Of a DNA stretch of 5,586 nucleotides, positions 1 through 4,911 are shown one piece after another. The stretch is from Chthoniobacterales bacterium (GTDB lineage Bacteria; Verrucomicrobiota; Verrucomicrobiia; Chthoniobacterales; UBA10450). Position 1 is the stretch's first letter, and each line of letters begins with the position of its first letter. The stretch spans positions 1-5,586 of the forward strand of contig JACCZO010000017.1 in assembly GCA_013695925.1 (NCBI GenBank). The letters are read 5' to 3'. Below the pieces are notes generated by a model. That model was not told the DNA's origin and made no database searches. It worked only from the letters and a program-made list of their open reading frames with translations. The translations under genes and the position numbers were made by a program.

Positions 1-593
1 ACCTCGTCGATTTCCTGCCGTCCCGCGGTGTCGAAAATCTGCACGTTGCCGGTTTGAGTCGCGGCCCAGTCGAGACTGGCGGCGGCCGCGCGCTTCACCT
101 CCTTCTCGTTAGGCGAGGGAGTGAATACGGGCACGCCGACTTGCTTGCCGAGAGTCGCCAGTTGTTCGATCGCGGCCGGCCGATGCAAATCGCAGGCGAT
201 GAGCAACGGAGCGCGCCCCTGCTTTTTCAGCCAGGCGGCGAGCTTGGCGGACGAAGTCGTTTTGCCGGCGCCGTTCAAGCCGACCATGAGGATGCGGGCG
301 GGCTTGTCGAGATTGAGCGGCTCGGCGTCGCCCCCGAGAAGAGCGGTCAATTCGTCGTGGAAAATTTTCACCACCTGCTGACCAGGCGTCACACTGCGCA
401 GAACATCTTCGCCCAGCGCCTTGTCCTTCACCCGGGCGACGAATTTTTTCGCGACCTGGTAATCGACATCCGCCTCCAGCAGGGCAAGCCGCACCTGGCG
501 CATCGCATCGGTCACGTTTACCTCGGTGATCGAGCCGTGACCGCGCAGATCCTTGAAAATGTCCTGCAGTTTATCGCCGAGTTGTGAAAACAT
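1..593 (-). CDS. ffh: Signal recognition particle protein Ffh, divergent second copy (3' part outside window)
   Basis: GTPase that binds SRP RNA and hydrophobic signal sequences and delivers ribosomes to FtsY at the membrane. Read on the minus strand from the ATG at 593-591, the gene gives MFSQLGDKLQDIFKDLRGHG and then a complete N domain. The G domain follows, with P-loop GLNGAGKT (residues 105-112), DLHRPAAIEQL and DTAGRQEID at 188-196. Sequence stops at the window edge after residue 197, so the rest of the G domain and the whole M domain are unseen. It aligns without gaps to the complete plus-strand ffh at 818-2137: 13 of 197 residues differ, mostly conservatively (for example T25V, S28T, R150K, D165E). 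DNA differences fall mainly at third codon positions, so the reading frame has been kept under selection. The start is fixed by this alignment; there is no Shine-Dalgarno. Whether this copy is full length cannot be seen here. Confidence 0.93.
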   Translation of the reverse strand, partial: MFSQLGDKLQDIFKDLRGHGSITEVNVTDAMRQVRLALLEADVDYQVAKKFVARVKDKALGEDVLRSVTPGQQVVKIFHDELTALLGGDAEPLNLDKPARILMVGLNGAGKTTSSAKLAAWLKKQGRAPLLIACDLHRPAAIEQLATLGKQVGVPVFTPSPNEKEVKRAAAASLDWAATQTGNVQIFDTAGRQEIDE

Positions 594-619
594 ATTCGTT
601 AGGCCGGGAAGGTGTCCGG

Positions 620-645
620 GGCCGGTTTACTACCATGAACCGGCC
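620..645. repeat. Inverted repeat, 8-base arms, in the ffh-ffh spacer
   Basis: GGCCGGTT at 620-627 is the exact reverse complement of AACCGGCC at 638-645, separated by ten bases. On the minus strand it lies about 26-52 bases upstream of the minus-strand ffh start, so it could be an operator or a leader hairpin for that copy. No T-run follows on either strand, so it is not a standard terminator. Confidence 0.6.
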
Positions 646-680
646 GCTCTTTCCAGCCGCGGCCAGATCGGTGAGAGGAA

Positions 681-719
681 GGCGGTGGGAGATCGCCGCG
701 AGCCAGTCCCGTGGGCTCG
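681..719. repeat. Two adjacent stem-loops in the ffh-ffh spacer
   Basis: The first stem is GGCGGT (681-686) with ATCGCC (692-697), including one G-T pair and a GGGAG loop. One base later comes CGAGCC (699-704) with GGCTCG (714-719) around a nine-base loop. A shorter GGAG/CTCC stem follows at 722-734. The close packing resembles either a folded RNA or a REP-like intergenic repeat. It matches no RNA family I can name with confidence. Confidence 0.5.
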
Positions 720-817
720 ACGGAGTCTCGCTCCACCATTGAGGTCGGGCGCGGTGGCAAGGAAGGTCGGTTCGTGTTAGAGAACCAATCCCAAAACAGC
801 CTCCAGCCTAACGACAC

Positions 818-2137
818 ATGTTTTCACAACTCGGCGACAAATTGCAGGACATCTTCAAAGATCTCCGCGGCCACGGCTCGATCACGGAGACGAACGTCTC
901 CGACGCGATGCGCCAGGTGCGCCTCGCGCTCCTGGAGGCGGATGTCGATTATCAGGTCGCGAAGAAGTTCGTCGCTCAGGTAAAGGACAAGGCGCTGGGC
1001 GAGGAAGTGCTGCGCAGCGTAACACCCGGGCAGCAGGTCGTGAAGATTTTCCACGACGAGCTGACCGCGCTCCTCGGCGGCGACGCCACGCCGCTCAATC
1101 TCGACAAGCCGGCCCGCATTCTGATGGTCGGCCTGAACGGCGCCGGCAAGACGACCTCCTCCGCGAAGCTCGCCGGCTACTTGAAGAAGCAGGGACGCAA
1201 CCCGCTCCTGATCGCGTGCGATTTGCATCGCCCGGCCGCGATCGAGCAGCTGGCGACCCTGGGCCGGCAGGTGGGAGTGCCGGTCTTCACCCCGTCGCCT
1301 AACGAAAAGGACGTGAAACGCGCGGCGGCAGCGAGTTTGAATTGGGCCGCGGAACAAACCGGCAACGTCCAAATTTTCGACACCGCGGGGCGACAGGAGA
1401 TCGACGCCGTCCTGATCGAGGAAATCAAGCAGCTCAAGGAATTGCTCAAGCCGCAGGAAGTGCTGCTGGTGGCTGATGCTGCGACCGGCCAGCAGGCAGT
1501 GAGCGTCGCGACTCATTTCCACGAAGCGCTCGGCATCACTGGGATCGTGCTCACGAAACTCGACGGCGACGCGCGGGGCGGCGCGGCCCTCTCGATGCGC
1601 GAGGTGACGCAGCGGCCGATCAAGTTTGCCGGGGTCGGGGAAAAGCTCGACCAATTTGAGCCGTTTGTGCCGGATCGCCTCGCGGGGCGGATCCTCGGCA
1701 TGGGTGACATCCTTGGCCTGGTCGAGAAAGCAGCCGAAGCGATCGACGAGGAAGAAGCCGCCCGGATGGAGAAAAAGCTCCGGACCGCTTCCTTCGATTT
1801 CAACGATTTCCTGGCCCAGTTCAAGATGATGCGAAAACTCGGGCCGCTCGAAAACATCCTCGGGATGTTGCCTGGCGTGGGCAACATCAAGGACCTGAAC
1901 GTCGACGAAAAACAGATAAAGCGGACCGAGGCGATCGTCCTTTCGATGACAGACGAGGAGCGGCGGCGCCCCGATATTCTGAATGCGCGCCGACGGCAGC
2001 GGATCGCGCGTGGGAGCGGCAGCACGGTGACGGAGGTGAACGACTTGCTCCAGCGTTTCAACCAGATGCGCAAGCTGATGAAGAACGCCGGCAAGATGAA
2101 GCGAATGATGGCGCAAATGTCGCGCATGAAGAGCTGA
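818..2137 (+). CDS. ffh: Signal recognition particle protein Ffh (complete copy)
   Basis: Encodes 439 residues, close to the usual 450 or so. Ffh pairs with SRP RNA, captures signal sequences leaving the ribosome, and docks on FtsY in a GTP-dependent cycle. An N-terminal helical domain (about 1-90) precedes the G domain, which has P-loop GLNGAGKTTSSAKLA (105-119), DLHRPAAIEQL (135-145), DTAGRQEID (188-196), TKLDGDARGG (246-255) and the closing loop GVGEKLDQFEPF (272-283). The methionine-rich M domain (about 325-439) includes GPLENILGMLPG and RGSGSTVTEVNDLLQRF, the SRP RNA-binding region, and ends in a Met/Lys-rich helix. The start is supported by the standard MFSQLGDKLQ beginning and by its near-identical neighbour; no Shine-Dalgarno precedes it. 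It heads a likely ffh-rpsP-khpA operon and stands divergent from a second ffh at 1-593. Confidence 0.98.
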   Translation: MFSQLGDKLQDIFKDLRGHGSITETNVSDAMRQVRLALLEADVDYQVAKKFVAQVKDKALGEEVLRSVTPGQQVVKIFHDELTALLGGDATPLNLDKPARILMVGLNGAGKTTSSAKLAGYLKKQGRNPLLIACDLHRPAAIEQLATLGRQVGVPVFTPSPNEKDVKRAAAASLNWAAEQTGNVQIFDTAGRQEIDAVLIEEIKQLKELLKPQEVLLVADAATGQQAVSVATHFHEALGITGIVLTKLDGDARGGAALSMREVTQRPIKFAGVGEKLDQFEPFVPDRLAGRILGMGDILGLVEKAAEAIDEEEAARMEKKLRTASFDFNDFLAQFKMMRKLGPLENILGMLPGVGNIKDLNVDEKQIKRTEAIVLSMTDEERRRPDILNARRRQRIARGSGSTVTEVNDLLQRFNQMRKLMKNAGKMKRMMAQMSRMKS

Positions 2138-2181
2138 CTTGCGATTTTCTCGAATCGGGCGATTTGTTCCGCCCCCTCTCA

Positions 2182-2198
2182 ATCCGCCTGAGGCGGAT
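2182..2198. repeat. Palindrome ATCCGCCTGAGGCGGAT (first copy)
   Basis: A perfect 17-base palindrome around a central G, lying in the 88-base gap between ffh and rpsP and ending 27 bases before the rpsP start. Its 15-base core TCCGCCTGAGGCGGA recurs exactly at 2606-2620 in the next gap of the same gene cluster, so it looks like a dispersed REP-like intergenic element. No T-run follows, so termination is unlikely. An effect on rpsP mRNA stability or translation is possible but unproven. Confidence 0.75.
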
Positions 2199-2225
2199 CA
2201 ACTACTAACTCTCAACTTTTCCCGA

Positions 2226-2522
2226 ATGGCCGTTTCAATCAGATTACGCAGAGAAGGCGCGAAGAATCGCCCGTATTACAAAGTCGTCGTGGCCGATAGC
2301 CGCAGCCCGCGCGACGGAAAATTCATCGAAATCATCGGGACCTACGATCCCAAGGTGCAGGGTGAAAACAGCACGTTAAAGCTGGACCGGGCCGAGCATT
2401 GGCTCGCGCGCGGCGCCCAGCCGTCAGATACGGTCCGCAGCCTCCTGAAAAAGACCAAGGCGCGTGCCGCCGCGACACCGGCTGAAGCGGAACCCGCGCC
2501 GGCTGAAGCTGCGGCGGAGTAA
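2226..2522 (+). CDS. rpsP: 30S ribosomal protein S16
   Basis: Encodes 98 residues of S16, a small-subunit protein that binds 16S rRNA early in 30S assembly. The family pattern is clear: MAVSIRLRREGAKNRPYYKV at residues 1-20, then VVADSRSPRDGKFIEIIGTYDP (21-42) and the LDRAEHWLARGAQPSDTVRSLLKK region (53-76). The start is the ATG whose product begins MAVSIRL, as in other S16 proteins; the open frame reaches back to 2139 but the upstream residues fit nothing in the family. No Shine-Dalgarno is visible. The last 14 or so residues form an Ala/Pro/Glu tail (PAEAEPAPAEAAAE, 85-98) beyond the folded core; E. coli S16 has 82 residues. The gene follows ffh by 88 bases and precedes khpA, a conserved order. 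Confidence 0.98.
   Translation: MAVSIRLRREGAKNRPYYKVVVADSRSPRDGKFIEIIGTYDPKVQGENSTLKLDRAEHWLARGAQPSDTVRSLLKKTKARAAATPAEAEPAPAEAAAE
2478..2509 (+). repeat. In-frame 21-base-spaced direct repeat in the rpsP tail
   Basis: CCGGCTGAAGC occurs at 2478-2488 and again at 2499-2509, 21 bases or seven codons apart. The two units encode the repeated Pro-Ala-Glu-Ala segment of the S16 tail. This suggests that the tail grew by a small tandem duplication. Confidence 0.6.
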
Positions 2523-2539
2523 GATTCCGCGAGATCCCG

Positions 2540-2631
2540 TGGAGGGACGCGCAAAGCCTGCCCGCCGGGGCGGGTCCCGTCCGCGTTTCAGAATCAGGGA
2601 CGACATCCGCCTGAGGCGGACCGTCCCTCCA
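2540..2631. repeat. Nested composite inverted repeat between rpsP and khpA
   Basis: The outer arms TGGAGGGACG (2540-2549) and CGTCCCTCCA (2622-2631) are exact 10-base reverse complements. Inside lie CCCGCC/GGCGGG (2561-2566 with 2569-2574). A second block combines AGGGACG (2596-2602) with CGTCCCT (2622-2628) around the palindrome TCCGCCTGAGGCGGA (2606-2620). The right arm can therefore pair with either of two left arms, giving two alternative folds. The structure fills most of the 149-base gap and encodes no credible protein. It has the look of a REP/MITE-like non-coding repeat inserted in a conserved operon. No target-site duplication was identified. Confidence 0.65.
2606..2620. repeat. Palindrome TCCGCCTGAGGCGGA (second copy)
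   Basis: Exact second occurrence of the 15-base core seen at 2183-2197. Here it is extended by flanking complementary bases AGGGACG and CGTCCCT, so the whole 2596-2628 segment can form one long hairpin. Confidence 0.75.
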
Positions 2632-2671
2632 GAATTGGACAACGAGCCGAGGCGGTACTAGTCTCGGAGGC

Positions 2672-2902
2672 GTGAGACAATTCCTCGAGTTTATCATTCG
2701 ACAGCTCGTCGAATTCCCCGATGAAGTCATGCTCTCGGAAATCCCGAACGGCCGCATGACCGTCTTCCGATTGCAGATGCGGCAGACCGATGTCGGCCGC
2801 ATCATCGGGCGCAATGGGCAGACCATTCGCGCGCTTCGCGCGTTGCTTTCCAGCGCCGCGGCGCGGCATGGGCAGAAGGCGACGCTCGATATCGTCGAAT
2901 AG
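2672..2902 (+). CDS. khpA: KH domain RNA-binding protein KhpA (YlqC family)
   Basis: Encodes 76 residues, the usual size for this single KH-domain family. It starts at GTG with the typical N-terminus (M)RQFLEFIIRQLVEFPDEV. The KH nucleic-acid-binding loop GRNG (residues 46-49) sits in VGRIIGRNGQTIRALRALL (41-59). KhpA proteins bind RNA and, in Gram-positive species, partner with KhpB/EloR in post-transcriptional control of growth and division; the role in this organism is inferred. GGAGG at 2666-2670 lies only one base before the GTG, unusually close. No in-frame ATG upstream fits, and the next internal ATG (residue 20) would cut into the domain, so GTG remains best. It follows rpsP in the classic order, but rimM, trmD and rplS do not come next; a convergent gene does. 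Confidence 0.93.
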   Translation: MRQFLEFIIRQLVEFPDEVMLSEIPNGRMTVFRLQMRQTDVGRIIGRNGQTIRALRALLSSAAARHGQKATLDIVE

Positions 2903-2943
2903 CTCCCCCCGCGCCTCCCAGAGGGAGTACGTTGTTGTAGACA

Positions 2944-2988
2944 CTTCGCTCTGCGAAGCGCGAGAGAAAGCTCCGTTAGGCCCTAACG
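2944..2988. repeat. Stem-loops between convergent khpA and asparaginase genes
   Basis: CTTCGC (2944-2949) pairs with GCGAAG (2953-2958) around a TCT loop. A second inverted repeat, CGTTAGG (2974-2980) with CCTAACG (2982-2988), overlaps the stop codon of the minus-strand gene at 2983-2985. A position between convergent genes suits a bidirectional transcription end point. However, neither strand shows a T-run after the stems, so a classical intrinsic terminator is not supported. Confidence 0.45.
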
Positions 2989-3972
2989 ATAAATCTCGAC
3001 GCTCGCTTTGCCGTCGGCCCCGACTTTGCCGCGGTACATTCCCGAGGTGTTGAACGGCATCGCAAAGTTCCCGTCCTTGTCGAGGGCGATCAGGCCGCCG
3101 GTGCCGCCGAGCTTCCTGGCGTTTTCGAGCGCGGTTTCGGCGGCCTCTGGCACCGGCATTCCTTTGTATTGCATCAGGTCCGAGACGGTGTGCGCAACGG
3201 CCGCTCGGATGAAGTATTCGCCGTCGCCCGTGCACGAGACGGCGCACGTTTCGTTATTCGCATAAGTCCCGGCGCCGATGATCGGCGAATCGCCGACCCG
3301 ACCGAATTGCTTGTTCGTCGTCCCTCCGGTGGAAGTGCCGGCCGCGAGATTGCCCGCCTTGTCCAGCGCAACAGCGCCGACCGTTCCGTGGCGATCCTGG
3401 TCGCTTTTCGGTGCGGTGGATTTCTTCTCCTTCTGGAGCTCCTGCCAGCGCTCTTCCGTATAAAAGTATTTCGCATCCACCAGCGTGACGCCCATTTCTT
3501 TCGCGAACGCCTCCGCCCCCTCGCCCGTGAGCATGACGTGCGGCGATTTCTCCATTACCATCCGCGCGACGCTGATTGGATTGCGGATGTGTTTCACCCC
3601 GGCGACCGCGCCAGCCGCGAGCGTCTTGCCATCCATGATCGAGGAATCAAGTTCATTCGTTCCCTCGTGGGTGAAGACGGCGCCTTTGCCGGCGTTGAAA
3701 AGCGGGTTGTCCTCCAGCACATGAATTGCCGCCTCGACCGCGTCGAGACTCGATCCACCGCGCTCCAGAATGGCATAGCCAGCCTTGAGCGATTGCTCGA
3801 GCGCAGTGCGATAAGCCTGCTCCTTTTCCGGCGTCATCGTACTGCGCTCGATCGTCCCCGCGCCGCCATGAATCACCATTCCGAATTTCATTGGTTCGTC
3901 TTTCTCCTGAGCTGCGATCGAACTGGCCAGGAGCAGACTGCCCAGCCAGATGATGTGATGGAATCGGTGCAT
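2983..3972 (-). CDS. iaaA: Exported isoaspartyl peptidase/L-asparaginase (Ntn hydrolase, plant/EcAIII type)
   Basis: Encodes 329 residues. Family members hydrolyse isoaspartyl dipeptides and L-asparagine and mature by self-cleavage into two subunits. The new N-terminal nucleophile would be Thr197 in DRHGTVGAVALD, with cleavage after Gly196. The other active-site residues match E. coli EcAIII at a constant offset of 18: Thr215 (TSTGG), Arg225 and Asp228 (GRVGDSP), and Thr248 (CTGDGEYFIR). HGGAG (35-39) and NAGKGAVF (93-100) are also typical. The start at 3972-3970 gives MHRFHHIIWLGSLLLASSIA, a signal peptide with a likely cut near AAQ (20-22), so the enzyme is probably exported. The frame stays open far upstream, but that stretch is antisense to mlaE. 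It is divergent from mlaE (84-base gap) and convergent with khpA, and probably forms its own transcript. Confidence 0.95.
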   Translation of the reverse strand: MHRFHHIIWLGSLLLASSIAAQEKDEPMKFGMVIHGGAGTIERSTMTPEKEQAYRTALEQSLKAGYAILERGGSSLDAVEAAIHVLEDNPLFNAGKGAVFTHEGTNELDSSIMDGKTLAAGAVAGVKHIRNPISVARMVMEKSPHVMLTGEGAEAFAKEMGVTLVDAKYFYTEERWQELQKEKKSTAPKSDQDRHGTVGAVALDKAGNLAAGTSTGGTTNKQFGRVGDSPIIGAGTYANNETCAVSCTGDGEYFIRAAVAHTVSDLMQYKGMPVPEAAETALENARKLGGTGGLIALDKDGNFAMPFNTSGMYRGKVGADGKASVEIYR

Positions 3973-4033
3973 AATTGGAATTCGCGCGTGGACCGAAGAC
4001 CGGCGTCGGGCTCGGAAAAGTTGCCGCTGATTC

Positions 4034-4049
4034 GAAGTTAGGCAACTTC
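4034..4049. repeat. Short hairpin just upstream of the mlaE start
   Basis: GAAGTT (4034-4039) and AACTTC (4044-4049) pair around an AGGC loop and end seven bases before the mlaE ATG at 4057. In mRNA it would occupy the place where a ribosome binding site normally lies. It could equally be a small operator in the 84-base divergent promoter region shared with the asparaginase gene. Confidence 0.4.
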
Positions 4050-4056
4050 CCCCAGT

Positions 4057-4911
4057 ATGGCCGTGAACTCTTCCCCACCGCCCGGCACCGCCGAGACGTT
4101 GGTCAACGCCCCGGCCGACCTTGTGGCGGAAGTCGGTGAGAAGAGCCGCTCCGTGCTCCAGGAGATCGGGAGCATGTTCTGGTTCATCATTAATACGATC
4201 ACCGAGACGACCGATCGCATCCGGCGCGGGCGCGTCCCTTTTCGCGCTTCGAGCTTCTTTCGCTACACCGAGCGGGCCGGGGTGGGCTCTGTGCCGCTCG
4301 TCGCGATGGTTTCGTTTTTTCTTGGTCTCACGATGGCGCTGCTCACCGGCTATCAATTGGAGCGCTTCGGCATGGAGCGTCTCGTGCCGGGCCTGGTCGC
4401 AATCGCTTTCACCCGCGAACTCGGGCCGTTGCTCACCGGCATCATGCTCGCGGCGCGGATCGGCGCGTCCTTTACCGCTGAGCTTGGGACGATGCAGGTC
4501 TCGGAAGAGGTCGAGGCAATCGAGGCCATGGGTATCGGGCCGCTCCGCTTTCTCGTCGCGCCGCGGATGCTGGCGCTCTTCGCCCTCGTGCCTTGTCTCA
4601 GCGTCATTTCGAGCCTGGCCGCGATCTTTGCCTCGGCGCTTATTTCGCGCGCCTATTTCAATATCGCCTTCGTTTATTTCCAGGATCTCGTTGTCCACAG
4701 CCTGCTCATTCGCGACATCGTCACCGGCGTTCTGAAAAGCTTCATGTTCGGCCTGCTGATCGGTGCGATCGCCTGCTATCGCGGGCTCACGGTAAAGGGC
4801 GGCGCGGCCGGTGTCGGCACCGCCACCACCTCGAGCGTCGTGACTGCGATCACGGTCGTGATCGGTTTCGACACCGTCTTCAACATCGTCTACATCGTTT
4901 TCTTCCCGTGA
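4057..4911 (+). CDS. mlaE: MlaE-family ABC transporter permease (phospholipid transport)
   Basis: Encodes 284 residues, slightly longer than E. coli MlaE (about 260) because of a soluble N-terminal stretch of about 60 residues. MlaE is the inner-membrane permease that works with the MlaF ATPase and an MCE-domain protein (MlaD) to move phospholipids between the inner and outer membranes. The family core is plain: TRELGPLLTGIMLAARIGASFTAELGTM (119-146), EEVEAIEAMGIGPLRFLVAPR (150-170) and the C-terminal KGGAAGVGTATTSSVV (247-262). Hydrophobic segments lie near 80-98, 110-133, 168-194, 218-242 and 259-283. The start ATG has no Shine-Dalgarno, and its N-terminal extension is not independently verified; an internal start remains possible. 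Its stop TGA overlaps the GTG start of mlaF. Confidence 0.95.
   Translation: MAVNSSPPPGTAETLVNAPADLVAEVGEKSRSVLQEIGSMFWFIINTITETTDRIRRGRVPFRASSFFRYTERAGVGSVPLVAMVSFFLGLTMALLTGYQLERFGMERLVPGLVAIAFTRELGPLLTGIMLAARIGASFTAELGTMQVSEEVEAIEAMGIGPLRFLVAPRMLALFALVPCLSVISSLAAIFASALISRAYFNIAFVYFQDLVVHSLLIRDIVTGVLKSFMFGLLIGAIACYRGLTVKGGAAGVGTATTSSVVTAITVVIGFDTVFNIVYIVFFP

Larger units (their letters stand above)
605..805. other. Non-coding, hairpin-rich spacer between the divergent ffh genes
   Basis: This 201-base stretch lies between the two ffh genes and shows no credible gene. It must hold the promoters for both, but I could not pick out convincing -35/-10 boxes. Inverted repeats follow one another: GGCCGGTT/AACCGGCC (620-627 with 638-645, loop of 10), GGCGGT/ATCGCC (681-686 with 692-697, loop of 5), CGAGCC/GGCTCG (699-704 with 714-719, loop of 9) and GGAG/CTCC (722-725 with 731-734). 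These could be binding sites, a folded RNA leader, or remnants of an intergenic repeat family. The core of SRP RNA (GGAAGGAAGCAGCC type) is not present. Confidence 0.6.

Noticed and set aside
671..725. Resemblance to the 3' half of a cobalamin riboswitch (GGAAGGCG...CGCCGCGAGCCAG)
   Set aside because: The essential upstream core and B12 box pattern are not found, and cobalamin control of ffh makes no biological sense.
700..738. tRNA-like end CTCCACCA preceded by a GGGCTCGAC T-arm-like stretch
   Set aside because: No matching acceptor 5' strand, D-arm or anticodon arm can be drawn.
605..805. SRP RNA (ffs) gene between the ffh copies
   Set aside because: It would make sense in context, but the conserved GGAAGGAAGCAGCC-type core and its long single hairpin are absent.
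2157..2174. GGGCG/CGCCC stem after ffh as a terminator
   Set aside because: The stem is only five pairs, has no T-run, and lies inside a likely operon.
824..2182. Long open frame (452 codons) antisense to the complete ffh, with a similar one (54-587) antisense to the partial copy
   Set aside because: Both are Arg/His/Leu-rich shadows produced by the G+C-rich codon bias of ffh. They resemble each other only because the sense genes do.
2332..2826. Minus-strand open frame across rpsP, the repeat region and khpA
   Set aside because: It covers two well-supported genes on the other strand and has a low-complexity Pro/Arg composition.
3169..4041. 290-codon plus-strand open frame over the asparaginase gene
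   Set aside because: It is Arg-rich shadow coding opposite a gene with a full set of catalytic residues.
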